DNA of 64,000 bases, from the NCBI RefSeq assembly GCF_007954585.1, contig NZ_CP042382.1, positions 806,001 to 870,000 of the forward strand, read 5' to 3'. How positions within the stretch are numbered: the first letter of the stretch is position 1; every line of letters begins with the position of its first letter. Below, one piece after another: positions 16,387-25,943 of the stretch. The notes under the pieces are model-generated. The model did no database searches. It was not told where the DNA came from and saw nothing but the letters and a program-made list of their open reading frames with translations. Made by a program: the position numbers and the translations under genes. This stretch comes from Pistricoccus aurantiacus. GTDB lineage: Bacteria > Pseudomonadota > Gammaproteobacteria > Pseudomonadales > Halomonadaceae.

Positions 16387-16971
16387 GTGGCAAAAAAGAC
16401 CGAAAAAGAAAAGATGCTGGGAGGCGAACTTTATATCGCCGACTGCCCCGAACTATCGGCTGATCATCGCTACATATCCCAATGGCTGGATCGCTACAAC
16501 GAGACGAATACCCATACGCAGGCAGAGCGCCAGCCACTGCTGGAAGAGGCATTCGCCCATGTGGGTAAAGGTGTCAATATCCGACCACCCTTTCACTGTG
16601 ACTACGGCTACAACATCAGCTTGGGCGACGGCGTTTTTCTCAACTTCAATTGCGTCATTCTCGACGTAGTCAAGGTGGCGATCGATGACAAGACTCAAAT
16701 TGGCCCTGGCGTTCAGCTACTTACCGCCGATCATCCACGAGATCCCGAGCAGCGTGAACGAATGCTGGAGTTCGGGCGCCCGATCAGCATCGGCAAGAAT
16801 GTCTGGATCGGCGGCGGCGCTATCATCCTACCGGGGGTCGCGATCGGCGATAATGCCCTTATCGGTGCGGGCAGTGTGGTGAACCGCGACGTACCGGCGA
16901 ATGCTGTCGTGATGGGCAATCCCGCACGAGAAAGGCCTGACTCAGATAGGCATTTCCGCTCGAAAACCTGA
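16387..16971 (+). CDS. Sugar O-acetyltransferase of the maltose/galactoside (Maa/LacA/NodL) family
   Basis: About 194 residues. The N-terminal domain KEKMLGGELYIADCPEL matches the Mac domain; the rest is a left-handed beta-helix of hexapeptide repeats (FHCDYGYNISLGDGVFLNFNC, then NVWIGGGAIILPGVAIGDNALIGAGSVV). The catalytic His sits in LLTADHPRDP. It moves acetyl from acetyl-CoA to a sugar hydroxyl in the cytosol. GTG 16387 has GAGGG 8 nt upstream; an ATG at 16369 is an alternative. It begins 56 nt after the second IS, so the insertion may have replaced its promoter. Confidence 0.85.
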   Translation: MAKKTEKEKMLGGELYIADCPELSADHRYISQWLDRYNETNTHTQAERQPLLEEAFAHVGKGVNIRPPFHCDYGYNISLGDGVFLNFNCVILDVVKVAIDDKTQIGPGVQLLTADHPRDPEQRERMLEFGRPISIGKNVWIGGGAIILPGVAIGDNALIGAGSVVNRDVPANAVVMGNPARERPDSDRHFRSKT

Positions 16972-17115
16972 CAAGCAAACCGGGCGAACGCCATGTTTTC
17001 CTGCCGAGCTTGTGCTTCAGGTGTTGGCGGCACTGGAAGCGCCGGGCGAGTGGCTTTATCGCGCTATCTGCTGGATCCTTCGCTCATTCATTAGAAAGTT
17101 TATGGAAGGTCAGGA
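16972..17115. other. Gene-free stretch before the pseudogene tails
   Basis: No supported gene. Short open frames exist in all frames but show no recognisable family. Together with the two remnants that follow, it forms a 526-bp stretch without an intact gene. Confidence 0.5.
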
Positions 17116-17235
17116 TCAAGCCATCACGTTGTGGCCCGCATCAACAAAAGCAATATTGCCCGTCACATTGCGGGCATAGTCGCTGGCAAGACCAACGGCC
17201 ATATTGCCGATGTCATCAATGGTCACCACGCGTCG
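17116..17235 (-). pseudogene. 3' tail of an enoyl-ACP reductase (FabI-like) gene
   Basis: The minus strand encodes about 39 residues ending in a stop at 17116: VTIDDIGNMAVGLASDYAR, then a run like NVTGNIAFVDAGHNVMA. This is the C-terminal end of FabI-type short-chain reductases (compare VTIEDVGN...GEVVHVDGG in E. coli FabI). No upstream part of the gene is present: at 17236 the sequence changes abruptly to a RIO-kinase-like remnant. Confidence 0.6.
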
Positions 17236-17412
17236 TTTTCACGTCAACGCTCGAAGTATCCGCCGCAAAAATGACCGGTCAATGGCATATCCGGCTGCAG
17301 CTTGCCCGCTTCATAAGGACCCAGTTTCTTGGCATAGCGTGTATCCAGCAGCACCGGTGCGAAGCGTCCAAAACAAGCACGCCTGTGATCTATGTCTCGC
17401 TCCAGCAGCAAC
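17236..17412 (-). pseudogene. Degenerate partial copy of the RIO kinase gene (C-terminal region)
   Basis: The minus strand encodes RFAPVLLDTRYAKK and KLQPDMPLTGHF, against RFAPALLETRYAKE and RLQPDTPLSGRF in the intact kinase at 19004-19858; upstream LLERDIDHRR matches MLERDVNNMR. The DNA similarity runs from about 17236 to 17412 and corresponds to about 19094-19257. A one-base insertion shifts the frame before the conserved TSSVDV end. Only this part of the gene is present. Confidence 0.65.
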
Positions 17413-17497
17413 CCCCAACCATCCAGCAAGGAACTGCTGAAGATCCGCTGAGGATGACAAGGAAAATTCACGGATACAGATTGGACAGCGGATCGAT

Positions 17498-18706
17498 TCA
17501 GACCCTCGCGGCTGCCGGATCCCTGCCACGCTCCACCCAGAGTCCAATGTAGAAAATCACCAGGCCCGCAGCAGCGAGCCCCGCCCCTACCAGCCCGGTG
17601 GCGGACCAGACGAAACCCATCTTGACCGTGACGCCGGCAAGCCAGGCGCCTAAAGCGTTGGCCCCATTGAAAGCGGCATGATTGAGAGAGGCCGCCATGG
17701 TCTGGGCATCTTCCGCCACGTCCATCAAGCGCGTCTGCAGTGCCGGTCCCAAGGCAACGCTGGTACCCACCAGCCCGACGCAGATGATGCCTAGCCAAAG
17801 AGAGTTGGCGGCAAAATAGAAAAGGCCTTGTATGACCAGGCACCAGATCAGAATGGTTGGTATGGCGCTCAGCAGATTCCTGTCCGCCAGGCGTGCGCCT
17901 ATCAAATTGCCCAGTATGGTACCGACGCCAAAGACCGCCAGTACCAGTGGTCCCAGCGCTTCTCGCATGCCGGCCTGTTCGGTCAGGGTGGGAACCACAT
18001 AGCTGAATACCGCAAACATCCCGCCAAAACCGATACAGCCTACCGCCAGGGTGAACAGTACTCGATGTTTGGCCAGGGCGGAGAGTTCCCGCTTCGGGCT
18101 GGCATTCACATCGGCGGCTTGCGCGGGTACCAGGAGACGCACCAGTCCCGCAGTGATTAGTGCGATCATCCCCACGGCGGCAAAGGCCACCTGCCAACCG
18201 AACAGGTTGCCGGCCCAGGTGGCCAGCGGCGCACCGATCAGGATGGCGACGGACAACCCCAGCATCACCCGCCCTATGGCACCGGCACGCTGATCGATGG
18301 GGGCTGAGGCGGCGGCCACCAGGGCGGCGATGCCGAAATAGGCGCCGTGGGGCAGGCCGGATATAAAGCGCAAAAGAACGAAAGAAGCAAAGTCAGGGGC
18401 AAAGGCGCTCGCCAGATTGCCGATGGCAAAAAGCAGCATCAGGACGATGAGCAAGGCGCGGCGGGGCACCCTCGCCGCCAAAGCAGAGATGAGCGGCGCA
18501 CCCACCACAACGCCTAGGGCGTAGCTGCTGATCGCATAGCCAACATCGGGCATCGGTACCTGTAGATCCTGAGCCACCCGGTTGACCAGCCCCATGATGA
18601 CGAATTCGCTGGTGCCGATGCCGAAGCCTCCCAGGGCCAGGACCAGTTCCACCAGTCGCGGATGAGCGCATCCTTCGGATGGCCGGGTTGAGCGGACATC
18701 ACTCAT
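17498..18706 (-). CDS. MFS transporter, DHA1-like efflux permease
   Basis: 402 residues with 12 predicted membrane segments. N-terminal GGFGIGTSEFVIMGLVNRVAQDL and the loop between helices 2 and 3 (LAARVPRRALLI) are typical of the DHA1 drug/arabinose/purine-nucleoside efflux group (AraJ, PbuE, YdhP type). It should export small molecules in exchange for protons; the substrate is unknown. The ATG at 18706 is preceded by AGGAGAA. The parS palindrome lies about 70 bp upstream of the start. Confidence 0.85.
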   Translation of the reverse strand: MSDVRSTRPSEGCAHPRLVELVLALGGFGIGTSEFVIMGLVNRVAQDLQVPMPDVGYAISSYALGVVVGAPLISALAARVPRRALLIVLMLLFAIGNLASAFAPDFASFVLLRFISGLPHGAYFGIAALVAAASAPIDQRAGAIGRVMLGLSVAILIGAPLATWAGNLFGWQVAFAAVGMIALITAGLVRLLVPAQAADVNASPKRELSALAKHRVLFTLAVGCIGFGGMFAVFSYVVPTLTEQAGMREALGPLVLAVFGVGTILGNLIGARLADRNLLSAIPTILIWCLVIQGLFYFAANSLWLGIICVGLVGTSVALGPALQTRLMDVAEDAQTMAASLNHAAFNGANALGAWLAGVTVKMGFVWSATGLVGAGLAAAGLVIFYIGLWVERGRDPAAARV

Positions 18707-18783
18707 CCATCATTCTCCTGTTCGCTGAAATATCCAAGCGGGTTTCACCTGATTACCGGGGCACTGCATAAATGCTATCGGCA

Positions 18784-18799
18784 TGTTTCACGTGAAACA
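18784..18799. promoter_or_regulatory. parS: parS centromere-like site (ParB-binding palindrome)
   Basis: The 16-mer TGTTTCACGTGAAACA matches the bacterial parS consensus (TGTTNCACGTGAAACA) at every defined position. It is the core of a longer perfect palindrome from 18775 to 18808 (34 bp). It lies in the intergenic space upstream of the MFS gene. The parA-parB genes are in the same window at 60.8-62.6 kb, about 42 kb away. I saw no second full match. Confidence 0.9.
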
Positions 18800-18911
18800 T
18801 GCCGATAGTTATAGAGAACGTCGCAAGAAAATCAGAGGCAATGGAAATTATAGTTATACCGCTATTAAAGTTCTAATGAATTTTTTCGAATACACCGACC
18901 ATATCGGACTA

Positions 18912-18990
18912 TCAGCGACGGCTCTGGCGAATATCGGCGATATTGCGGTCACCGATCTGGTGGATATAGACCGTACTGACGCTCCCTGCG
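18912..18990 (-). other. Short minus-strand frame with one curlin-like repeat, possible gene tail
   Basis: The minus strand can be read as STVYIHQIGDRNIADIRQSRR-stop. The part QIGDRNIADIRQ fits the curlin repeat pattern QxGxxNxAxxxQ. Only one repeat is present and no start or upstream part is visible. This may be a remnant or chance. Confidence 0.2.
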
Positions 18991-19003
18991 CCTGACGAGG
19001 GCC

Positions 19004-19858
19004 TTACCAGTCTTCTTCGTCCCAGGATGGCGCTCGGCGGTTGGCCTCCTCGGCACGAACATCGTCGATGACTTCCATCAGATCATCCACGTCGACGCTT
19101 GAAGTGTCCGCTTCGAAACGCCCGGACAAGGGCGTATCCGGCTGCAGTCTGCCCGCTTCAAAAAGCGCCCAGATTTCCTTGGCGTAGCGGGTCTCCAGCA
19201 GCGCCGGCGCAAAGCGTCCGAAATAGGCACGCATGTTGTTCACGTCCCGCTCCAGCATGCTGGCGGCGCTGTTGTTGCCCGCCGCATCCACCGCCTGGGG
19301 CAGATCGATGATCACCGGGCCGGAGGCGTCCAGCAGTACGTTGAACTCGGAAAGATCGCCGTGCACCAGGCCGGCGCAGAGCATGCGCACCACGTCATCG
19401 ATCACCTTGGCGTGATACTCGAGCGCCTGCTGTTCGGTCAGGGTCACATCGTCCAGCCGCGGCGCGGCGTAGCCTTCCGCGTCGGCGATCATCTCCATCA
19501 GCAGCACGCCGTCGACGAAACCGTAGGGCTTGGGCACCCGCACTCCCGCCGCGTCGAGGCGATACAGGGCTTCGACCTCCGCGTTCAGCCAGGCGCTTTC
19601 CTGCTCCTTCTGGCCGTAGCGGGTCTTCTTCGACATCGCCCGGGCCCGGCGGCTGTTACGCACCTTGCGGCCTTCCTGATACTGCACCGCCTGCTTGAAA
19701 CTGCGCTGCTTGGCTTCCTTGAACACCTTGGCGCAGCTGGGCTTGCCGCCCGCGCGCACCACGTATACCTGAGCTTCCTTGCCGCTCATCAACTGGCAGA
19801 TGACCTCATCGATCATGCCATCATCCACTAACGGTTGTAGTCTCTTGGGTATCTTCAT
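19004..19858 (-). CDS. RIO-type serine/threonine protein kinase (PA4780-like)
   Basis: 284 residues with the RIO1-like kinase fold. The glycine-poor nucleotide loop MSGKEAQVYVVRA and Lys in CAKVFKEAK bind ATP; the catalytic loop is LVHGDLSEFNVLLD and the metal-binding motif is VIIDLPQA. The N-terminus KIPKRLQPLVDDGMIDEV and the acidic C-terminus (residues ~255-284) match the bacterial PA4780 group. Substrates in bacteria are not known; roles in ribosome work or stress are only proposed. It may share a transcript with dbpA (gap 23 nt). A degenerate partial copy lies at 17236-17412. Confidence 0.88.
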   Translation of the reverse strand: MKIPKRLQPLVDDGMIDEVICQLMSGKEAQVYVVRAGGKPSCAKVFKEAKQRSFKQAVQYQEGRKVRNSRRARAMSKKTRYGQKEQESAWLNAEVEALYRLDAAGVRVPKPYGFVDGVLLMEMIADAEGYAAPRLDDVTLTEQQALEYHAKVIDDVVRMLCAGLVHGDLSEFNVLLDASGPVIIDLPQAVDAAGNNSAASMLERDVNNMRAYFGRFAPALLETRYAKEIWALFEAGRLQPDTPLSGRFEADTSSVDVDDLMEVIDDVRAEEANRRAPSWDEEDW

Positions 19859-19881
19859 AGCACCTTGAAAATTGATTGAAT

Positions 19882-21282
19882 TCAGGGCCCGATACGTCGC
19901 ACGCGAAGCGAACGGCCTTTTATTTTTCCGATACGTAGTTTCTCGAGAGCCGCCTTGGCCAACTCCCGATCGATCGCCACATAGGCGCTACGTTCCGACA
20001 CCTTGATCTTGCCGACTCGGCTACCTTCGATGCCCGCCTCGCCGGTCAAGGCGCCAAGAATATCGCCGGGGCGTATCTTGCGATTCCTGCCGCCCTCTAT
20101 CTGAAGCGTCGCCTTGGGCGGCAGGAAAGGCTCGCGTTCCAGGTCGTTCGCCGCCGGTAGCCGCTGGCAGGCCAGCGGCTGCTCGAGCAACTCACTCAGT
20201 CGCGCCAGGCGATAGTCGTCCTTCTCGGCTACCAGGGTACAGGCGATTCCCGTGGCACCCGCGCGACCGGTACGCCCGACCCGATGCACGTGCACCTCTA
20301 GTTCCCGAGGAATACGGTAGTTGAATACCACTTCCAGGGCGTCGATATCCAGCCCCCGCGCGGCTACGTCCGTGGCAACCAGAATCGAAACGCTCTGATT
20401 GGCGAACATCAGCAAGACCTGCTCTCGGTCGCGCTGCTCGAGATCGCCGTGCAGGGCAAGCGCACTGAAGCCACGGTCCGCCAGCGCTTGTGCCACCTCG
20501 CGAGTTTCGCGCCTGGTGTTGCAGAACACCACGCTGGATACCGGACGATACGCCAGCAGCAGTAGCCGCAGCGCCTCGAACCGCGCCGATTCGTCGTCGA
20601 TCCGATAGAAGTGCTGGCGAATGCTCGCCGGGTCGTGACTGGCGTCCACCCGCACATCGAGAGGGTCGCGCAGCAAGCCCTCGGCGATCAAACGAACCGG
20701 CTCGCTGTAGGTCGCGCTGAACATGAGCGTCTGTCGCGATTTCGGCGTCCGGGCGACAATCGATTCCAGTGACGCCTGAAAGCCCATATCGAGCATCCGA
20801 TCCGCCTCGTCCAGTACCAGCACCGTGAGATCGGCGAGATCCAGGGAGCCCTTTCGCAGATGCTCCTCTATCCGGCCCGGGGTACCGACGATCACATGCG
20901 CGCCGTGGGCCAGGGAATTCAACTGGGGGACGAGAGGCGCTCCGCCGCAGAGAGTGAGCACCTTGAGATTGGCCATGGAGCGCGCCAGGCGCCTGAGCTC
21001 GCCGGCGACCTGATCCGCCAGCTCCCGGGTCGGGCACAGGATCAGCGCTTGCGGACGAGAATTCGCCATCTTAATACGAGACAGCACCCCCAGGCCAAAG
21101 GCGGCGGTCTTGCCGGAGCCGGTTTTCGCCTGGGCCAGCAGATCCCGCCCCGCCAGTATGCCCGGCAGGCTCTCCGCCTGGATCGGCGTCATGGCGTGAT
21201 AGCCCAGAGAGGCCAGATTGTCCAGCAGCGCGGGCGCCAGCGGCAAGGCGGTAAAACCGCCGGTAGAAACGGAATCAGTCAC
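19882..21282 (-). CDS. dbpA: ATP-dependent RNA helicase DbpA
   Basis: 466 residues from GTG 21282. DEAD-box motifs: Q motif GYHAMTPIQAESLP, AKTGSGKTAA (I), PTRELADQ (Ia), VLDEADRMLDMG (II), SATYSEP (III), VATDVAARGLDI and HRVGRTGRAG (V-VI). The last ~75 residues, from KIRPGDILGALTGEAGI on, are the DbpA RNA-binding domain that recognises 23S rRNA hairpin 92. It acts in 50S subunit assembly. An in-frame upstream extension of 32 codons is Arg-rich and unlikely to be coding. The RIO kinase gene follows 23 nt downstream. Confidence 0.92.
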   Translation of the reverse strand: MTDSVSTGGFTALPLAPALLDNLASLGYHAMTPIQAESLPGILAGRDLLAQAKTGSGKTAAFGLGVLSRIKMANSRPQALILCPTRELADQVAGELRRLARSMANLKVLTLCGGAPLVPQLNSLAHGAHVIVGTPGRIEEHLRKGSLDLADLTVLVLDEADRMLDMGFQASLESIVARTPKSRQTLMFSATYSEPVRLIAEGLLRDPLDVRVDASHDPASIRQHFYRIDDESARFEALRLLLLAYRPVSSVVFCNTRRETREVAQALADRGFSALALHGDLEQRDREQVLLMFANQSVSILVATDVAARGLDIDALEVVFNYRIPRELEVHVHRVGRTGRAGATGIACTLVAEKDDYRLARLSELLEQPLACQRLPAANDLEREPFLPPKATLQIEGGRNRKIRPGDILGALTGEAGIEGSRVGKIKVSERSAYVAIDRELAKAALEKLRIGKIKGRSLRVRRIGP

Positions 21283-21406
21283 GAAAGCGAACCTGAGAAA
21301 AAGAAGACGGCGATAGGATAAGCGAGGCAGAACGGGCCTGACGAACGAATGGGAAGCACGATGGCAGCCGAACAGCATAACAGAAATGCGGCCTGCCCGA
21401 ATCAGT

Positions 21407-22585
21407 TCAGCCGGTCTTTCTCACCTTCAACAGCGCCAGCAACGCTACTATCCCGGTCAGCGCGACAAAGCCGGCGAACCCCACCCCGGTGGGCGCAAGA
21501 CCGATCAGCCGCGAGACCAGACCGATCCCCAATACCGGAATGGACAGCGCGATATAGCTGACGATAAAGAAGCTCGAGGTGACCGAGGCGCGCTGGTTGA
21601 CGGGGCTGGCCTGGGCGATGGCGCCGAGCCCGGCGCGAAAGGCGACGCCGTGACCGAGCCCGGCGACCAGGGCGCCGCTCAGGAAGATTGTCAGGGATGC
21701 CCAGCCGACACCGCTGCCCACCAGGACAGCGCCGAAGATTACTCCCAGACAGCCCAGCGGCAAACGCCGGGATTGCGGGAGGCGATCCTGCAAAAGCTGC
21801 CCCAGGGTCGAGGCGAAGAACACGCTGCCTGCTACCAGCCCGCTCAACGCCAGATTGTCGTAACCCAGCACCTCTTTCATGAAGGCAGGCGCCGTGGCGG
21901 TGAAGAAGCCCAACATGGAAAATCCGGCGAAACCGGCGATCGCCGCGGGCAGAAAGATACCGCGCACTTCTGGAGGAACATACAGACGCTGCAGACGCAG
22001 TCTCGGCTTGTCCGGACGCTCGACGCTTTCCGGTACTTTGAAGAAGGCCAAGACCGCCAGCAGGCACAGCAGGAAATGTACCGCGTAGGTCAGATGCAGC
22101 GGCCAGGGCAGGTATTCCACCAGCAGCCCCGCCGTCACGGGACCCAGCCCGAGTCCGCCCATGTTCACTGCGGTCGCGATAAAGGCCGCAAGCTGTCGCC
22201 GGGCTTTCGGCGCCAGTTCCATGACCGCCACCGTTGCCGTGGCGGTGAAGATCCCTGCGGAAACGCCGGAAACCAGCCGGGCGATCAGCAGTCCGCTCAA
22301 GCCGTCGCTGATCCAGAACAGCACGTCGCTGATTGCCGCCGCCGCCAGGCCGGCAAACAGCAAGGGCTTGCGGCCAAGCTCATCCGACCAACGCCCGGTG
22401 ATGATCAAGGCGCCCATCACCCCCACCGCGTAGACCGCGAAGATGACGGTGATGATCAGCTGTGAAAACCCGTACTGCTGCTGGTAAAGCGGATACAGCG
22501 GCGTGGGCATGGTGGTGCCCAGCATGGTGATCAGAAAGGTGAAGGCGACAACGGCGAAGGCCCAGGGCGAGCGAGGATCGGACAT
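21407..22585 (-). CDS. MFS transporter
   Basis: About 392 residues with 12 predicted membrane helices. It begins WAFAVVAFTFLITMLGTTMPTPLYPLYQQQYGFS; the GRWSDELGRKPLL loop between helices 2 and 3 is the MFS signature GXXXDRXGRR/K. The family looks like predicted drug or metabolite exporters; the substrate is not known. It is divergent from gmk. I place the start at ATG 22585; the frame is open further upstream but non-hydrophobic and not conserved-looking. Confidence 0.85.
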   Translation of the reverse strand: MSDPRSPWAFAVVAFTFLITMLGTTMPTPLYPLYQQQYGFSQLIITVIFAVYAVGVMGALIITGRWSDELGRKPLLFAGLAAAAISDVLFWISDGLSGLLIARLVSGVSAGIFTATATVAVMELAPKARRQLAAFIATAVNMGGLGLGPVTAGLLVEYLPWPLHLTYAVHFLLCLLAVLAFFKVPESVERPDKPRLRLQRLYVPPEVRGIFLPAAIAGFAGFSMLGFFTATAPAFMKEVLGYDNLALSGLVAGSVFFASTLGQLLQDRLPQSRRLPLGCLGVIFGAVLVGSGVGWASLTIFLSGALVAGLGHGVAFRAGLGAIAQASPVNQRASVTSSFFIVSYIALSIPVLGIGLVSRLIGLAPTGVGFAGFVALTGIVALLALLKVRKTG

Positions 22586-22587
22586 GA

Positions 22588-23355
<768 letters not shown>

Positions 23356-23469
23356 ACTGGTTTATTGCGCGCTGCAGCGAAACCCCTTTCTGGCGTTTGT
23401 TCTGGTCCTGTCGGCAGTGTCGCAATCCGCATTCTGTCACCCATTGCTGCTAAATAAGGTACCTGTCCC

Positions 23470-23724
23470 ATGGCGCGAGTTACCGTCGAAGACTGTCTGG
23501 AGCATGTCGAGAATCGTTTCAAGCTGGTGATGATTTCCACCCAGCGCGCCCGGCAACTGGCCCGCGGCTCCCGGGACGCGCTGCTTCCCTGGGAAAACGA
23601 CAAGCCCACCGTGATGGCACTGCGCGAGATCGCCGCGGGAAAGATCGATGAAAGCGTGCTCGACGAACCCGTCGAAGCCCCGGTGCGTCAGCGTCCGCCG
23701 ATCATCGAATTCAGCGAGGAATAA
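23470..23724 (+). CDS. rpoZ: RNA polymerase omega subunit
   Basis: 84 residues. [30 protein letters not shown] is the standard omega N-terminus and [18 protein letters not shown] is the central conserved helix. Omega helps assemble beta' into RNA polymerase and forms part of a (p)ppGpp site in proteobacteria, which fits its place next to spoT. The acidic C-terminus is longer than a minimal omega but normal in gammaproteobacteria. Confidence 0.96.
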   Translation: MARVTVEDCLEHVENRFKLVMISTQRARQLARGSRDALLPWENDKPTVMALREIAAGKIDESVLDEPVEAPVRQRPPIIEFSEE

Positions 23725-23770
23725 AAATTTTCCAACGCATCCGTTTTTCCTGGTAACACAGGCGCGCGCA

Positions 23771-25897
23771 ATGTTCACCATCGATGACCTGGCCGATCGT
23801 CTCGACAGCTACCTTCCCCGGCATGAGATTCAGCAGGTCAAGCGCGCCTTCTATTATGCGGAACAGGCCCACGACGGTCAGCGTCGCCGCTCCGGCGAGC
23901 CCTATGTCACCCATCCCCTGGCGGTAGCCAACATCCTCGCCAACATGCACATGGATCACGAAAGCCTGATGGCGGCCATGTTGCACGACGTGATCGAGGA
24001 TACCGGCATTTCCAAGGCCGCCCTGACGGAGCAGTTCGGCGAATCCGTGGCGGTATTGGTGGACGGCGTCTCGAAGCTGACCCAGATCACTTTCGAAGAC
24101 AAGGCGGTGGCCCAGGCGGAAAACTTTCAGAAGATGGTGCTGGCGATGTCCCAGGATATCCGGGTGATCATCGTCAAGCTCGCCGATCGCCTGCACAACA
24201 TGCGCACCCTGGGCGCCCTGCGCCCGGACAAGAAACGCCGCATCGCCCGGGAAACCCTGGAAATCTACGCCCGCATCGCCGGGCGGCTGGGTATCAATAC
24301 CATCCGCGTGGAGCTCGAGGACCTGTCCTTCCAGGCGATCTATCCCATGCGCGCCGAACGCATCAAGCGCGCGGTCAGCAAGGCTCGCGGGCATCGTCGC
24401 TCCGCCATCCAGCAGATTCAGCGCGCCCTGCAGAAGTGCCTGGACGACGAGGAGCTGCCGGGTACCGTCAGCGGACGACAGAAGCACCTGCTGTCGATCT
24501 ATCGCAAGATGCGCGACCAGCAGAAGCCGTTCGCGGAAATCATGGACGTGTTCGGCTTTCGTATCACCACGGACAGCGTCGACAGTTGCTATCGCATTCT
24601 CGGCGCGGTGCACAATCTCTACAAGCCGGTGCCCGGGCGTTTCAAGGACTATATCGCCATTCCCAAGGCCAACGGTTACCAGAGCCTGCACACCACCCTG
24701 TTCGGGGTCGGCGGCATGCCCATCGAGGTGCAGATTCGCACCCGGGAAATGGAGGCCATGGCGGAAAATGGTATCGCTGCCCACTGGCTCTACAAGGCCG
24801 GCCAGACGGAACGCCCCATCGCCGCCGGCAGTCATGCACGAGCACGGGAGTGGGTGCGCGGTCTGCTGGAAATGCAGCGCCGGGCCGGAGATTCCCTGGA
24901 ATTCATCGAACACGTCAAGAACGACCTGTTCCCAGACGATGTCTACATATTCACCCCTCGAGGCGACATCATGGAACTGCCTCAGGGCGCCACGGTGATC
25001 GATTTCGCCTACAGCGTGCATACGGATATCGGCAACAGCTGTATCGCCTGTCGTATCGATCGCCACTTGGCGCCGCTGTCGACTCGCCTGGAAAGCGGCC
25101 AGACCGTAGAGATCATCACCGCCCCGGGTGCCAAGCCCAGCACCCACTGGCTATCCTTCGTGATCACCGCCAAGGCGCGCTCGGCGATTCGCCACGCCTT
25201 GAAGCATCAGAAACAGCTTGAATCCGTGACCCTTGGCCGCCGGCTGCTCGACAAGGCGCTGGCGGATTTCGATACCAGTCTCGACGCCTTTCCCCGGGGG
25301 CATCTTCGGCCCCTGTTGGAAGAGTTCGGCTACAAGCGCGAAGACGAACTGCTGGAATCCATCGGCCTGGGCACACGGCTGGGTTACGGGGTTGCCCGGC
25401 GGCTGGTGGACATGCTGCCCGGGCATCATCTCGATACGGTCAGCCACAGCAACGACCCGGTAGTGATCAGCGGCGCCGAGGGCATGGTGATCAACTTCGC
25501 CCGCTGCTGCCACCCCCTGCCCGGGGACTCGGTGATCGGCCATCTTTCCATGGGCAAGGGGATCGTCGTGCACCGGGCGGACTGCCGCAATCTGGCGGAA
25601 CTCCGGGACGAGCCGGAGAAACTTGTGGCGCTGCAGTGGTCGCCGAACATCCAAGGGGATTTCCCGGTGGGACTGCGTATCGAAATGGAAAGCCGACGCG
25701 GGCTGGTGGCGGAAATCGCCAGTCTGGTAACGGATGCCGGCGCCAATATCGAGCGTATCGGCATCGAGGAGCGAGACGCGCGACTCTCCATCATCAACCT
25801 GATCCTCGCCGTGCGCGACCGGGTACATCTGGCGCGCATCATCAAGCGCATGCGCAACCTGCATAACGTCGGGCGCATCTCGCGGGTGCGTAACTGA
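23771..25897 (+). CDS. spoT: Bifunctional (p)ppGpp synthetase/hydrolase SpoT
   Basis: 708 residues. Domains in order: HD hydrolase (residues ~25-180; YVTHPLAVANILA, then the HD pair in MLHDVIEDTG), RelA/SpoT synthetase (about 240-350; GRFKDYIAIPKANGYQSLHT, with the RxKD motif typical of bifunctional enzymes), TGS (about 390-445), helical and conserved Cys region (RCCHPLPGD) and ACT at the C-terminus. An intact HD motif implies ppGpp hydrolysis; synthetase residues look complete too. It lies 46 nt after rpoZ and before ridA. Confidence 0.95.
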   Translation: MFTIDDLADRLDSYLPRHEIQQVKRAFYYAEQAHDGQRRRSGEPYVTHPLAVANILANMHMDHESLMAAMLHDVIEDTGISKAALTEQFGESVAVLVDGVSKLTQITFEDKAVAQAENFQKMVLAMSQDIRVIIVKLADRLHNMRTLGALRPDKKRRIARETLEIYARIAGRLGINTIRVELEDLSFQAIYPMRAERIKRAVSKARGHRRSAIQQIQRALQKCLDDEELPGTVSGRQKHLLSIYRKMRDQQKPFAEIMDVFGFRITTDSVDSCYRILGAVHNLYKPVPGRFKDYIAIPKANGYQSLHTTLFGVGGMPIEVQIRTREMEAMAENGIAAHWLYKAGQTERPIAAGSHARAREWVRGLLEMQRRAGDSLEFIEHVKNDLFPDDVYIFTPRGDIMELPQGATVIDFAYSVHTDIGNSCIACRIDRHLAPLSTRLESGQTVEIITAPGAKPSTHWLSFVITAKARSAIRHALKHQKQLESVTLGRRLLDKALADFDTSLDAFPRGHLRPLLEEFGYKREDELLESIGLGTRLGYGVARRLVDMLPGHHLDTVSHSNDPVVISGAEGMVINFARCCHPLPGDSVIGHLSMGKGIVVHRADCRNLAELRDEPEKLVALQWSPNIQGDFPVGLRIEMESRRGLVAEIASLVTDAGANIERIGIEERDARLSIINLILAVRDRVHLARIIKRMRNLHNVGRISRVRN

Positions 25898-25943
25898 CGC
25901 TATGTGATTGCTTCCCAACCTGCATCACTCAAGGAGATGCTTC

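Noticed and set aside
17010-17552. Plus-strand frame of 180 codons across the pseudogene tails
   Set aside because: It runs antisense to two recognisable gene remnants; the protein is low-complexity and unlike any family.
18783-18995. Plus-strand frame of 70 codons beginning in the parS palindrome
   Set aside because: Its start codon is inside parS, no Shine-Dalgarno is seen, and the protein has no family pattern.
23711-25147. Long minus-strand open frame opposite spoT
   Set aside because: Antisense of a clear SpoT gene with no recognisable domain; caused by codon bias.
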